Translations under genes and position numbers: made by a program | In this document: one piece after another, positions 1-9,861 of the stretch | Numbering within the stretch: the stretch's first letter is position 1 | Layout of the letters: every line of letters begins with the position of its first letter | NCBI GenBank assembly: GCA_017523325.1 | Contig: JAFWWO010000046.1 | Coordinates: 1-64,000, forward strand | DNA length: 64,000 nucleotides | Direction: 5' to 3' | Source of the DNA: Anaerotignum sp. | Lineage (GTDB): Bacteria; Bacillota; Clostridia; Lachnospirales; Anaerotignaceae | The notes under the pieces: model-generated | Databases searched by the model: none | Told to the model about the DNA's origin: nothing | Seen by the model: only the letters and a program-made list of their open reading frames with translations

Positions 1-26
1 GTGCTCCGTGCTCCGTGCTCAAGGCC

Positions 27-54
27 ATTATGGACATTTTCAAACGTTTGTCAA
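27..54 (-). promoter_or_regulatory. Sigma-A type promoter leaving the window
   Basis: On the minus strand TTGACA (49-54) is followed after 16 nt by CATAAT (27-32). The predicted transcript starts about at the window edge and would begin with the GAGCACG-type repeat complementary to 1-20. Its gene lies outside the window. Confidence 0.55.
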
Positions 55-259
55 GGGATTTCATAAAATCTTTCCTGTGAAACCGAATGGACGGCATCTT
101 CATTTTTCCTTTCCGTCAGTCTTTTGTATATCTGTAAAAATCATATAATAAAATACAATAATTTTACCATGTCAGCAAAGAAAAAACAATAACATTTTTA
201 TGCGAAAATCCGCTGCGGTACGGGATAAAAGACTTTCGGTTTCGCACATTTTCCAAAAC

Positions 260-291
260 TTTTGCCGTTTCTTTGGCAAAATCCTTTTTTT
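260..291 (+). terminator. Possible plus-strand hairpin terminator
   Basis: TTTTGCC (260-266) pairs with GGCAAAA (275-281) across an 8-nt loop, followed by seven T (285-291). It is oriented to stop plus-strand transcription, yet no plus-strand gene precedes it in the window. It may end antisense transcription or be chance. Confidence 0.25.
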
Positions 292-418
292 CGGTGTTGC
301 AGGCATCCCATCATTATGCTTACTGCGGTTATGTAAGCCGCGAGCGGCTGTTCTCTTGCCACAGTAAAATCCCCTTTACCTATTTCCGCTGTCGTTGTTA
401 TATAACCTGCAAAATGAT

Positions 419-476
419 AAAACGGCATGACCGAAGCCACACCGTTTCATGCAGGGTTCCTTTATGCCGTTTTTTT
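419..476 (-). terminator. Terminator after polC
   Basis: AAAACGGCAT (419-428) pairs with ATGCCGTTTT (464-473) across a long loop. Both flanks are A/T-rich, so the hairpin could stop transcription from either side. It lies about 50 nt past the polC stop codon. Confidence 0.6.
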
Positions 477-527
477 GACGCCGACCATCAGCGTCTTTCC
501 TTGCCATTTTTTACTGCGGGCATCTCC

Positions 528-3500
528 CTAAAACAAACTCAACTGATTTGTTTCCGGAATGCCGTTTAATACACCGTTTTCCTTCAGCATATCTATCAAA
601 GAGTGGCCTAGAGAGGTACGTTCCTTTAATTCCTCAATGGTATGGAACTCACCCTCTGCCCTGGCGTCTACAATGCTCTGTGCCGCATTGATGCCCAACC
701 CCTGCAAAGAGTTAAAGGGCGGAATCAATCCCTCCGGTGTGATGATGAACTTCCTCGCATCGGAGCGGTACAGGTCAATGGGCAGGAAACGGAAGCCTCT
801 GGCGTAAAATTCCACAATAATTTCCAGTACAGTCAGTTTATTTTTATCTTTTGCCGTTATATCCTGTCCCTTGGCATGAATTTCACGCATGGCCTGTTTT
901 GCCACATCTATCCCCTTACACATACAGGAATAGTCAAAATCATCACAGGCTCTGACTGTAAAATATGTCGCATAATACGCCTCGGGATAATGTATCTTGA
1001 AATAGGCAATGCGGAATGCCATCATTACATAAGCCGCTGCATGGGCCTTCGGGAACATATATTTTATCTTTTGGCAGGAATCAATATACCAATCCGGCAC
1101 ATGGCAAGCCTTCATATCGGCAATATCCTCTTCCGTCAGGCCTTTGCCTTTTCTGACCTTTTCCATAATTTTGAAGGATTTCTTCTTATCCACACCTTTA
1201 TTGATGAGATAAATCATGATACTGTCACGGGTGGAAATGGTTTCCTTCAGGGTAATGGTACCATTTTCAATCAATGTCTGGGCGTTTCCCAGCCATACGT
1301 CCGTTCCGTGGGAAAGGCCGGAAATACGCAGTAAATCCGCAAAGGTTTTCGGCTTGGTATCCAAAAGCATACCCCTTACAAAATCCGTACCAAATTCGGG
1401 AATCCCCAATGTGCCTGTTTTACAGCCGATTTCCTCGGCAGTGACACCCAATGCCGCCGGAGATTCAAATAAAGACATGGTTTCCGAGTCTCCTAACGGA
1501 ACCGACTGAGGATTGACCCCCGTTAAATCATAAAGCATACGAATGACCGTAGGATCGTCATGACCCAACAAATCCAACTTCAACAAACGCCCACTGATGG
1601 AATGATAATCAAAATGGGTCGTTGTGATATTGGAATTTACGTCATTGGCAGGCCGCTGTATGGGACAAAATTCATAAATATGATGGTCACTGGGAACGAC
1701 CATCAGCCCGCCGGGGTGCTGCCCGGTGGTACGCTTGATGCCGATACAGCCCTCCACCAGACGGTTGACTTCCGCATTATGAGGTGTCATTTCCCGTGCA
1801 TCATAGTACTTTTTCACAAAACCATAGGCAGTCTTATCCTTTAGCGTACCGATGGTCCCCGCCTTAAACACATGTCCTGTGCCAAACAGTTCCTCTGTAT
1901 AGGCATGGGCTGTCTGCTGATATTCGCCGGAGAAATTCAGGTCAATATCCGGCTCCTTATCCCCTTCAAAACCGAGGAATGTCTGGAAAGGAATATCATG
2001 ACCGTCCTTATGGAGCATTGTGCCGCAAACCGGGCAAACCTGATCCGGCATATCACAGCCGCTGGCCTCCTCCATGGCATAGGCCCTCACCACATCGGAA
2101 TCAAAATCGGAATATTTGCAGTTGGGGCAAACGTAATGGGGCGGCAGAGAATTTACCTCTGTAATCCCCGCCATATTCGCCGCGAAAGAAGAACCGACAG
2201 AACCACGAGAGCCCACCAAATACCCATCTTCTACCGACTTCCAAACTAATTTCTGGGCGATGATATACAGCACGGCATAGCCGTTGCTGATGATGGAATT
2301 CAGCTCCGTTTCCAATCGCTCCTGCACCACGGGCGGCAAGGGTTCACCGTATATGGAATGGGCTTTTTCCATACAAATTCTTCGTAATTCTTCATCTGCC
2401 CCGTCAATTTTGGGCGGAAACGTTTCATCGGGAATCGGCTTGATTTTCTCAACCATATCCGCGATCAAATTCGTATTGGTAATGACGATTTCTCTCGCCT
2501 TTTCTTCCCCCAGATAGGCAAACTCTGTCAGCATTTCATCCGTCGTGCGCAGGTAAAGCGGCGGCTGTCTATCCGCATCGGCAAATCCCTCTGCCGCCAT
2601 GATGATGGTACGATAAGCCGCATCTTGCGGATCGATAAAATGCACGTCACAGGTTGCTACAACGGGCTTTTGGTATATCTCCCCCAGTGTAACAATTTTA
2701 CGGTTAAGCTCTTTAATATCCTCTATGGAATGGACATTGGCCACCCGAGGAGAGTCTACCATAAATTCGTTGTTGCCCAAGGGCTGAATCTCCAAATAAT
2801 CATAAAAATTGACGATTTGCTCGATGACCTCTTTGGGCTTTCCGTCCAGTAAAGCACGATATAACTCCCCTGCCTCACAAGCACTGCCCAAAATCAAGCC
2901 CTCCCGCAGGCGAAGCAATTCACTCTTCGGGATTCTGGGACGACGATGGAAATATTCAATATGAGATACGGAAATCAGTTCATAAAGATTGCGTAATCCC
3001 ACATAATCCTTCACCAAAATAATGGCATGATATGCCCTTAATTTCTTATAATTCACCGTCCGGCTGGCAAAGACATTGATTTCATCTACATGAAAAATCT
3101 TCTTCTCCACCAGCATATCTACGAAACGCAAAAAGACCTCCGCCGTTGCCTCAGCATCATTGACGGCCCTATGGTGCCCTTTTAATTCTACCCCTAAATG
3201 CGCACAAACAATATCCAGTTTATGCTTACCTAATTCCGGCAAAAGAATTCGGGCAAGCTCTACCGTATCCAACACCGTATTTCTTACTTCTATCCCGCAA
3301 TTTTTCTCTGCGTTCAGGCGGATAAAGCCCATATCAAATCCGGCATTATGTGCCACCAAAACAGCGTCCCCGCAAAAGGCGAGAAACTCCGGCAAAATTT
3401 CCCGAATTTTCGGGGCATCTGCCACCATTTCATCGGTAATACCCGTCAGCTTTGTAATCTCCGCAGAAATGGGCTTTTCCGGATTGACAAAGGTACTGAA

Positions 3501-4853
3501 TCTATCTATGATTTTCCCTTCTTTTACCTTCACCGCACCAATTTCCGTAATACGCTCCGTTTCTCGGGAAAGACCGGTGGTTTCAATATCGAACACCACA
3601 AAGGTATCGTCCAAAGATTGTCCCCTGGGCATGGTAACCACATTGCCCAAATCATCAATCAAATAAGCCTCTACGCCATAAATCACCTTCAAATCCGATT
3701 TGGCGGCGGCTTCCATGGCATTGGGGAAGGCCTGCACCACACCATGGTCAGTGATGGCAATGGCTTTATGTCCCCAATCGATGGCACGCTGTATAAACTT
3801 CTCCACCGGTGTCACACCGTCCATACTGCTCATTTGGGTATGCAAATGCAATTCCACCCGCTTTTCCTCCGCCGTATCCATGCGGGGCGGCGGTGCTTGT
3901 GCCGTCATAATATTTTTCGCCATAATATTGATTTCATGGGAGTATTTATCAAACTGGACATCGCCCTGCACACGAAGGTAAGCACCTTTTTTGAGGGCGT
4001 CCTTTAATTTAGGGTCAAAGGCGGCTTTTTTGATAAAGAATTTTACCGTTGTAGAATCGGTAAAATCTGTGATATCAAACGAAACAATATATTTTTCGCC
4101 TTTGATCTCTCGCGGTTCTATGTTATAAATACTTCCTTCGACAACCACGTTTTCTCCGGGGATTTTGGTATCTATAATTTTAGATACGTTACCACGAAAC
4201 TCCTTCCCGAGCAAAACGCCATTGGAAGCAGGTATTTCCACCCCTTCTGCCGATGCCTTTTCCTGTATGACTTCCGCTTGGGCGGCAGTGATTTTCTGTA
4301 TCAGTTTCTCTGTTTTGGTCTGCTGTTCCTGTTCAAAAGCCGCCCGTTCCGCCGTGGAAGTGACTGCATTTTTGAATTGAATCGGCAGCTGTTGCCCTGT
4401 CTGTGCAAAAATCATCTGCATAAGAGCTTCGTCCAACCGTTTTTGTGCCAGATAATATGCCATATTGTACTTTACAAAAATTTGCATTTTCCCATCTTCC
4501 CATTTCCATTGGGCATCGGAAATCACGCTGGCACATACCTTGCTTTGCTGTGCCACAAAGGTCCGTATGCTTTCCCAATAACCCTCTGCAAGATCTTGCG
4601 GAGAAAGCTCGTCCAATGCATAGGTCACATCAATTTGCACTTCCTGTGCGCCGGGAAGATTTTGCTTCAATTCCGTCTTCAAATCTTCCCATTTTGCCAG
4701 AGGGATCAACTGTGATGCAGTAATTCCCATGCTGATGGTATGCTCTTTTTTATGTATGGTCAAATTCTTTACAACGGTATCCCGAAAGGTATCCTCTACC
4801 TTCGGTGAAAGGGCCAATTTCTGAAATACCGCTTCAAAGCTTCTGGGCGCCAT
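528..4853 (-). CDS. polC: DNA polymerase III alpha subunit, PolC type
   Basis: This is the Gram-positive replicative polymerase of 1441 residues, the usual PolC length. In order it shows an N-terminal domain, an OB-fold region (about 215-320), a PHP domain beginning with the metal-ligand motif HLHT near residue 336 and split by the inserted 3'-5' exonuclease, the exonuclease itself (DIETTG near 419, late motif HRAVNDAEAT near 565), a CPNC/CPVC zinc-binding pair (about 905-945), the palm motif PDIDLNF (about 970) and the YMFPKAHAAAY motif (about 1267). The start has GGAGGG 7 nt upstream. It is the last gene of the pyrH-frr-uppS-cdsA-dxr-rseP-ispG-polC run, 19 bp after ispG, and is followed by a hairpin terminator. 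No key motif is missing. Confidence 0.97.
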   Translation of the reverse strand: MAPRSFEAVFQKLALSPKVEDTFRDTVVKNLTIHKKEHTISMGITASQLIPLAKWEDLKTELKQNLPGAQEVQIDVTYALDELSPQDLAEGYWESIRTFVAQQSKVCASVISDAQWKWEDGKMQIFVKYNMAYYLAQKRLDEALMQMIFAQTGQQLPIQFKNAVTSTAERAAFEQEQQTKTEKLIQKITAAQAEVIQEKASAEGVEIPASNGVLLGKEFRGNVSKIIDTKIPGENVVVEGSIYNIEPREIKGEKYIVSFDITDFTDSTTVKFFIKKAAFDPKLKDALKKGAYLRVQGDVQFDKYSHEINIMAKNIMTAQAPPPRMDTAEEKRVELHLHTQMSSMDGVTPVEKFIQRAIDWGHKAIAITDHGVVQAFPNAMEAAAKSDLKVIYGVEAYLIDDLGNVVTMPRGQSLDDTFVVFDIETTGLSRETERITEIGAVKVKEGKIIDRFSTFVNPEKPISAEITKLTGITDEMVADAPKIREILPEFLAFCGDAVLVAHNAGFDMGFIRLNAEKNCGIEVRNTVLDTVELARILLPELGKHKLDIVCAHLGVELKGHHRAVNDAEATAEVFLRFVDMLVEKKIFHVDEINVFASRTVNYKKLRAYHAIILVKDYVGLRNLYELISVSHIEYFHRRPRIPKSELLRLREGLILGSACEAGELYRALLDGKPKEVIEQIVNFYDYLEIQPLGNNEFMVDSPRVANVHSIEDIKELNRKIVTLGEIYQKPVVATCDVHFIDPQDAAYRTIIMAAEGFADADRQPPLYLRTTDEMLTEFAYLGEEKAREIVITNTNLIADMVEKIKPIPDETFPPKIDGADEELRRICMEKAHSIYGEPLPPVVQERLETELNSIISNGYAVLYIIAQKLVWKSVEDGYLVGSRGSVGSSFAANMAGITEVNSLPPHYVCPNCKYSDFDSDVVRAYAMEEASGCDMPDQVCPVCGTMLHKDGHDIPFQTFLGFEGDKEPDIDLNFSGEYQQTAHAYTEELFGTGHVFKAGTIGTLKDKTAYGFVKKYYDAREMTPHNAEVNRLVEGCIGIKRTTGQHPGGLMVVPSDHHIYEFCPIQRPANDVNSNITTTHFDYHSISGRLLKLDLLGHDDPTVIRMLYDLTGVNPQSVPLGDSETMSLFESPAALGVTAEEIGCKTGTLGIPEFGTDFVRGMLLDTKPKTFADLLRISGLSHGTDVWLGNAQTLIENGTITLKETISTRDSIMIYLINKGVDKKKSFKIMEKVRKGKGLTEEDIADMKACHVPDWYIDSCQKIKYMFPKAHAAAYVMMAFRIAYFKIHYPEAYYATYFTVRACDDFDYSCMCKGIDVAKQAMREIHAKGQDITAKDKNKLTVLEIIVEFYARGFRFLPIDLYRSDARKFIITPEGLIPPFNSLQGLGINAAQSIVDARAEGEFHTIEELKERTSLGHSLIDMLKENGVLNGIPETNQLSLF

Positions 4854-4872
4854 ATCTTCCCTCCTTTCCGTA

Positions 4873-5922
4873 TTAAATTTTTTCTATTTCCTCCATCAAT
4901 GCCGCCACCAATTCTTCCTCCGGCACTTTACGCAAAATCTCGCCTTTTTTGAACACCAGCCCAACGCCTTTTCCGCCGGCGATGCCCAAATCCGCCTCCC
5001 GTGCCTCGCCCGGGCCATTTACGACACAGCCCATGACGGCAACTTTAATATTTTTATGAATGTCCCTGCATTTTTCCTCTACCTCATGGGCAATGGAAAT
5101 CAAATCAATCTCCGTTCTGCCGCAGGTGGGGCAGGAAATAAATTCCACACCAAACCTCCGCAGACCAAGGCTTTTCAAAATTTCCTTCGCAGCCCTGATT
5201 TCTTCCACAGGGTCGCCTGTCAAGGAAACACGGATGGTATCCCCAATGCCCATGGCTAAAATGCTGCCAATGCCCACGGCAGATTTAATCGTCCCGCTAT
5301 AAGGCGTTCCCGCCTCCGTAATGCCCACATGAATGGGGTAAGGAATGGCTTGGGAAAGCAGACTGTATGCCTCTATGGAAAAAGGCACATCAGAAGCCTT
5401 GATGGAAACCACAATGTCATAAAACTCATATTTTTCTAAAATTTTCACATGCTTCAGTGCACTTTCCACCAGCCCCTGAGGGGTCACTCCGCCATATTTG
5501 TCAATCAGCTCCTTTTCCAAGGAACCGCTGTTCACGCCGATGCGTAGGGGGATTTTCTTTTCCTTCGCCATTTCCACCACCCGGCGAATATTCTCTTTAT
5601 CCCCAATGTTTCCGGGATTGATACGCACCTTATCCACGCCCAATTCCATGACCCGCAGGGCAAGGCGATAGTCAAAATGGATATCCGCCACCAACGGGAT
5701 ATGAATTTGCTCCTTAATTTTACCCACAGCCTCAGCGGCTATCATATCTGGCACAGCGACCCGCACCAGTTCACAGCCGGCTTCTTCCAAGGCATGAATT
5801 TGTGCCACCGTAGCTGCCACATCTCTCGTATCCGTATTACACATGGATTGTATCACAATGGGATTTTCGCCACCAAGAGCCAAATTACCGATTTTTACTT
5901 CTCTTGTTTTTTTTCTTTCCAT
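4873..5922 (-). CDS. ispG: 4-hydroxy-3-methylbut-2-enyl diphosphate synthase
   Basis: IspG (GcpE) makes HMBPP from the cyclic diphosphate MEcPP in the non-mevalonate isoprenoid pathway, using a [4Fe-4S] cluster. The 349-residue protein has an N-terminal TIM-barrel ([24 protein letters not shown] motifs) and a C-terminal cluster domain with cysteines in SCPTCGR (about 264 and 267) and [11 protein letters not shown] (about 299). This is the short bacterial form without the plant insert. It lies between rseP and polC in the operon, which also contains dxr from the same pathway and uppS and cdsA, which act on isoprenoid and phospholipid precursors. Confidence 0.97.
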   Translation of the reverse strand: MERKKTREVKIGNLALGGENPIVIQSMCNTDTRDVAATVAQIHALEEAGCELVRVAVPDMIAAEAVGKIKEQIHIPLVADIHFDYRLALRVMELGVDKVRINPGNIGDKENIRRVVEMAKEKKIPLRIGVNSGSLEKELIDKYGGVTPQGLVESALKHVKILEKYEFYDIVVSIKASDVPFSIEAYSLLSQAIPYPIHVGITEAGTPYSGTIKSAVGIGSILAMGIGDTIRVSLTGDPVEEIRAAKEILKSLGLRRFGVEFISCPTCGRTEIDLISIAHEVEEKCRDIHKNIKVAVMGCVVNGPGEAREADLGIAGGKGVGLVFKKGEILRKVPEEELVAALMEEIEKI

Positions 5923-5961
5923 GTTATTTCACCCTTTTCAAAATCTGCGGCTTACGAGAAT

Positions 5962-7050
5962 TTATCTTACAAAAAACTTCATAATATCTCCATAGAACAC
6001 AAAGGCCATCAGCCCCATTAAGAATACGAAACCTAAAAATTGCAGTTTACTTTCCGTTTCCGTATCCATAGGACGGCGGCGAATGGCTTCAATCAGCAAA
6101 AAGAGAATCCGCCCGCCGTCTAATGCCGGAATGGGAAAAAGATTCAATACACCCAGATTGGCACTCAGTACCGCACCGATATAAATCACATTTTGTATGG
6201 CGGCTTTCAGGCTATAAGTCAAGCCTGCCTCATAGCTATCGCCCACCATTTTGAATATGGCAATAGGCCCGCCATATTCCTCCTGCGAGGCGGTAAATGT
6301 AAATACCCGAAGCAGTCCTTCCGCTGTCATTTTGACATAGTTAATCATGGCATAATAGCTATAATACGCCGTTTCGGCAATGCCGGCTTTTTCATAGCCT
6401 TCCTCAGACTCCGCCAAAAGCCCTGTCTCCAGTTTGGGCGTGAAGCCTATCAAATACATTCCCCGCTCCTCATTCAGCCGAGGCTCTAGGGCATAGCGAT
6501 ATAGCTGCCCTTCCCGGGACACCTCCAGCTGTATGGTTTCGCCATGGTTCTGCTGTAAGATATACTGCAATTCATCATAAATATGGATACGCTTCCCATC
6601 CATGCGGCGAATGATATCTCCTTCCTGCAAACCGATGGTTGCAGCGGGAGAATCGGGCAATATCTCCTGAATTTCAGGCTTTGCCATATAACTGGTGCAG
6701 GTGAGCCCGAAAATCATAACAAAAGCCAGCAGAAAATTCATAAAAGGCCCTGCTGCCATGACCGCCAGACGAACAGGAATGGATTTATGCAAAAAGGAAC
6801 GGGAAGAAATCTCCCCTGCATTTGTTTCCCCCTCCATACGGCAAAAGCCCCCAAGTGGAAGCATACGAATGCTATATTCTGTTTCGCCCTTTTGACGAGA
6901 AAAAAGCTTCGGCCCCATGCCGATGGCAAATTCCTGTACCCAAATCCCATTTTTTTTGGCAACGATAAAATGGCCGAATTCATGGGCTACTACTAACACA
7001 CCGATTAAAACAATGGTAATCACTAAAGAGGAAATGATTTCCACCTCCAA
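5962..7050 (-). CDS. rseP: RIP metalloprotease, site-2 protease family
   Basis: A polytopic membrane zinc protease that cuts substrates such as anti-sigma factors or signal peptide remnants within the membrane. It has HEFGH in the first membrane segment (VAHEFGHF), a single PDZ domain (about 120-200, with GLQEGDII) and a C-terminal FPIPALDGGR motif giving the second active-site part, then membrane segments. About 360 residues is typical of Firmicutes RseP/RasP. The start is unusual. The frame opens with TTG at 7050, but that codon lies inside the only Shine-Dalgarno sequence (GGAGGTG, 7042-7048). The codon at ideal spacing is ATT at 7033-7035, with ATC at 7036-7038 as the other option. The coordinates use the TTG; the true start is probably 12-15 nt further in. 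Confidence 0.95.
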   Translation of the reverse strand: MEVEIISSLVITIVLIGVLVVAHEFGHFIVAKKNGIWVQEFAIGMGPKLFSRQKGETEYSIRMLPLGGFCRMEGETNAGEISSRSFLHKSIPVRLAVMAAGPFMNFLLAFVMIFGLTCTSYMAKPEIQEILPDSPAATIGLQEGDIIRRMDGKRIHIYDELQYILQQNHGETIQLEVSREGQLYRYALEPRLNEERGMYLIGFTPKLETGLLAESEEGYEKAGIAETAYYSYYAMINYVKMTAEGLLRVFTFTASQEEYGGPIAIFKMVGDSYEAGLTYSLKAAIQNVIYIGAVLSANLGVLNLFPIPALDGGRILFLLIEAIRRRPMDTETESKLQFLGFVFLMGLMAFVFYGDIMKFFVR

Positions 7051-7059
7051 ACAGATTGG

Positions 7060-8205
7060 TTAAAAATAAATTGTTTTGGCATACGCTTTTGCCCAAGCGT
7101 CCGCCTCCAACAATTCCTCTAACGTATATTCATACTTGACAGTATATGCGCCCATCACGCGTTCTATCAGCAGAGGAATTTGCAAAAAAGAAATATCTCC
7201 CTGCAAAAAACGGGCAACTGCCACTTCATTGGCGCCGTTCATAACCGCCGGTAATGTTCCGCCTACCTCCAACGCCTGATACGCCAAGGAAAGACAACGG
7301 AAGGTTTCCAAATCCGGCTTTTCAAAGGTCAGAGATCCATGGCGGGTAAAATCAATTTTGGGAAAGGGATTTTTCACCCGTTTGGGATAGGTCAGCGCAT
7401 ATTGAATGGGCACCCGCATATCCGCCTCGCCCATCTGGGCAATGACTGCTCCGTCCTCATACTCCACCGCAGAATGGACAATGCTCTGGGGGTGAATCAG
7501 CACTTCAATCTGTTTCGTTTCCACGCCAAAAAGCCATTTGGCCTCCATAACCTCTAAGCCTTTATTCATCAGCGTTGCGGAGTCAATGGTGATTTTCTTT
7601 CCCATGGACCAGTTGGGGTGCTGCAATGCCTCTGCCGCAGAAATATGCCCCAATTCCTCCCGCTTTTTCCCGCGAAAAGGCCCGCCGGACGCCGTCAAAA
7701 AAATCCGCCGAATGGGATTGTCCTGATTGCCCTGCAAGGCTTGGAAAATGGCCGAATGCTCACTATCCACCGGGTATATGGGAACATTTTTTTGCTTTGC
7801 CAGATCCATAACCAACTGCCCTGCGGAAACCAATGTTTCTTTATTGGCAAGGGCGATTGTTTTTCCGGCGGAAATAGCCGCAAAGGTGGGCTTTAACCCT
7901 ACATTTCCCACAACGGAAGTCAGCACTGTATTCGCCTTTTCATAGGTGGCCGCTTTGACCAGTCCATCCATACCGGACTCCACAAAAATGCCCGTATCTG
8001 CCAAACGACCTTTTAATACCTCCGCTTTTTGCCGATTCATTACTGCTACAAAATCAGGGCGAAACTGCCTTGCCTGTTTTTCCAATAGGTCTATATTTTC
8101 ATTCCCCGTCAGGACGACAATTTTCAGCTCCTCCAGATTTTGCACAACCTCCAATGCCTGTGTGCCGATAGAGCCCGTCGAGCCTAATATGGAAAGTCTT
8201 TTCAT
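7060..8205 (-). CDS. dxr: 1-deoxy-D-xylulose 5-phosphate reductoisomerase
   Basis: Dxr converts DXP to MEP with NADPH, the first committed step of the MEP isoprenoid pathway. The 381 residues include the NADPH-binding GSTGSIG near the N-terminus, the metal and substrate motif PVDSEHSAIFQ (about 145-155), TASGGPFRG, and the MNKGLEVMEA and HPQSIVHSAVEY motifs. The start at 8205 has AGAGGTG at good spacing. An upstream in-frame start at 8241 lies inside the end of cdsA and lacks a ribosome binding site. It follows cdsA by 16 bp and precedes rseP by about 10 bp. Confidence 0.97.
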   Translation of the reverse strand: MKRLSILGSTGSIGTQALEVVQNLEELKIVVLTGNENIDLLEKQARQFRPDFVAVMNRQKAEVLKGRLADTGIFVESGMDGLVKAATYEKANTVLTSVVGNVGLKPTFAAISAGKTIALANKETLVSAGQLVMDLAKQKNVPIYPVDSEHSAIFQALQGNQDNPIRRIFLTASGGPFRGKKREELGHISAAEALQHPNWSMGKKITIDSATLMNKGLEVMEAKWLFGVETKQIEVLIHPQSIVHSAVEYEDGAVIAQMGEADMRVPIQYALTYPKRVKNPFPKIDFTRHGSLTFEKPDLETFRCLSLAYQALEVGGTLPAVMNGANEVAVARFLQGDISFLQIPLLIERVMGAYTVKYEYTLEELLEADAWAKAYAKTIYF

Positions 8206-8221
8206 TTCTGTCACACCTCTG

Positions 8222-9043
8222 TCAATACGGTTGAGCCTCAATCAAAAACAGCATACTATAATACACCGCCGGTGCCGTTAAAATGACACTATCAAAGCGG
8301 TCCAACACCCCGCCATGACCGGGAATCAGCTTACCGAAATCCTTAATGCCCGTCAATCGTTTCATGGCAGATGCCGCCAAATCCCCGATTTGGGCAAGGA
8401 AAGAGCCGAAAAATCCCGTCAAGCCGCAGAGCAGCAGTATATTGACCCCTTCCAAGGCATAATACCGACGGATAAAAATGCCATAAAGCAACGCCAACAG
8501 TGTAGCAGTGATAATCCCGCCGATAGAGCCTTCTATGGTCTTTTTCGGGCTTAAAGAAGGAATCAGCTTATGCTTGCCCAGCGTAATACCGGCAAAATAA
8601 GCCCCTGTATCACAACCAAAAGCCGCAATAAATACCAGCCAGATAAACAGCTTACCATAGGTATATTCCCGAATCAGGTAAATATGGGAAAGCAGGAAAA
8701 AGGCATAGAAAAATCCGAAAAATCCCGTCATGCCTTCCAAAGCATTCGTTCTATCGTGGCGTACAACAGTATAGACCAGCAATACCACAAGAAACAGAGA
8801 AACAAAAATATTAAAATAATTATCCCCATTGATGACCTGTTCTATAAATATCATATAAAAAACCGCAAACGCATAGCCAATGATATGCAGTCCGATATTC
8901 TCTTTTGAAAAAGCCTGATAAAATTCATACATACCAAGCAGACCTAAAACACCGATTCCCGCCTTCAGCCATAGCCCGCCGCTGACTACGAAGTATATCA
9001 ACAGTGGCAGTAGTACCACTGCGGAAATGATTCTTGTTTTCAT
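8222..9043 (-). CDS. cdsA: Phosphatidate cytidylyltransferase
   Basis: CdsA makes CDP-diacylglycerol from phosphatidic acid and CTP, the branch point for phospholipids. It is a 273-residue polytopic membrane protein with roughly seven hydrophobic segments. It carries the family signature near its C-terminus: PKKTIEGSIGG, then QIGDLAASAMKR, GIKDFGKLIPGHGG and DRFDS. The ATG at 9043 has GAGGTG 7 nt upstream; an in-frame TTG at 9049 sits too close to that site. The order uppS-cdsA-dxr is conserved across Firmicutes. Confidence 0.95.
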   Translation of the reverse strand: MKTRIISAVVLLPLLIYFVVSGGLWLKAGIGVLGLLGMYEFYQAFSKENIGLHIIGYAFAVFYMIFIEQVINGDNYFNIFVSLFLVVLLVYTVVRHDRTNALEGMTGFFGFFYAFFLLSHIYLIREYTYGKLFIWLVFIAAFGCDTGAYFAGITLGKHKLIPSLSPKKTIEGSIGGIITATLLALLYGIFIRRYYALEGVNILLLCGLTGFFGSFLAQIGDLAASAMKRLTGIKDFGKLIPGHGGVLDRFDSVILTAPAVYYSMLFLIEAQPY

Positions 9044-9060
9044 GAGCAATCACCTCATTC

Positions 9061-9801
9061 TTATCTTCCGCCAAAGCGGCGATCCCGATTTTGGTAGTAA
9101 TATATGGCTTTCTGCAATTCCTTTTTATCAAAATCAGGCCAAAGGACATCTGAAAAATAAAACTCGGAATAGGCAATCTGCCACAAAAGGAAGTTACTGA
9201 TACGCTCCTCCCCGCTGGTGCGAATGACCAACTCCGGATCCGGTGCAGCTGCGGTATCCAATGCCATGGAGATGGTTTCCTCCGTAATATCGCTGGGGTG
9301 TAGCTTCCCCTCGGCGGCAGCCTGTGCTATTTTAGTGACAGCACGGCGCAATTCGTCCCGCCCGCCATAATTCAGCGCGATATGTACCGCCAAGCCGGTT
9401 TTTTCTTTGGAAAGCTCTGTAATCTCCAAAATCTGTTCCTGAATATCGGCATCTAATCTTGTAACATCTCCGATGACATCTAATCGCACATTGTTCTTCA
9501 GGAATTTCTTGAAATGGCTTTTCAAATATTGACGGAGCAAATCCATAATCGCCCCTACCTCCTCCTCGGAGCGTTTCCAGTTCTCCGTGGAAAAGGCATA
9601 AACCGTCAGATGCTGAATGCCTAAATCATTGGCATCGGAGATGATATTCTCCAACGCCTCGGCTCCGGCTTTATGCCCGGCTTTTCTGGGCAAGGCTCTT
9701 TTTTTCGCCCAACGGCCGTTGCCATCCATAATAATGGCGATATGCTTCGGCATTTTTTCGGGATTTAAGAGGTATTCCTTTACTTCCTTCTCAAAAAACA
9801 T
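9061..9801 (-). CDS. uppS: Undecaprenyl diphosphate synthase
   Basis: UppS is the cis-prenyltransferase that extends farnesyl diphosphate with IPP to make the C55 lipid carrier for peptidoglycan and wall polymers. The 246-residue protein has the N-terminal catalytic motif IIMDGNGRWAKKR, then YAFSTENWKR, NYGGRDE and the C-terminal RTSGE and LWQIAYSEFYF motifs. The start at 9801 is set by AGGAGG five nt upstream; an in-frame TTG at 9819 precedes that site. It follows frr and leads into cdsA. Confidence 0.97.
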   Translation of the reverse strand: MFFEKEVKEYLLNPEKMPKHIAIIMDGNGRWAKKRALPRKAGHKAGAEALENIISDANDLGIQHLTVYAFSTENWKRSEEEVGAIMDLLRQYLKSHFKKFLKNNVRLDVIGDVTRLDADIQEQILEITELSKEKTGLAVHIALNYGGRDELRRAVTKIAQAAAEGKLHPSDITEETISMALDTAAAPDPELVIRTSGEERISNFLLWQIAYSEFYFSDVLWPDFDKKELQKAIYYYQNRDRRFGGR

Positions 9802-9861
9802 AACTGCCTCCTGTGACAAAGCCCCTCCGAAAATAAGAGGGGCTTGACTGTTTGACGATAC

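Larger units (their letters stand above)
1..527. other. Intergenic region downstream of polC
   Basis: I see no convincing gene in this 527-base stretch. It holds the polC terminator hairpin (419-476), a plus-oriented hairpin with a T-run (260-291), and a minus-strand promoter (27-54) reading out of the window. At the edge is a short direct repeat: the 7-mer GTGCTCC occurs twice and is followed by GTGCTC (1-20). An 80-codon minus-strand frame at 198-440 begins inside the polC terminator hairpin, has no ribosome binding site and has a composition unlike a protein, so it is not called. Confidence 0.6.

Noticed and set aside
198-440. 80-codon minus-strand frame downstream of polC
   Set aside because: It starts inside the polC terminator hairpin, has no ribosome binding site, and its composition (many Lys, Cys, His and aromatic residues) is like a translated spacer.
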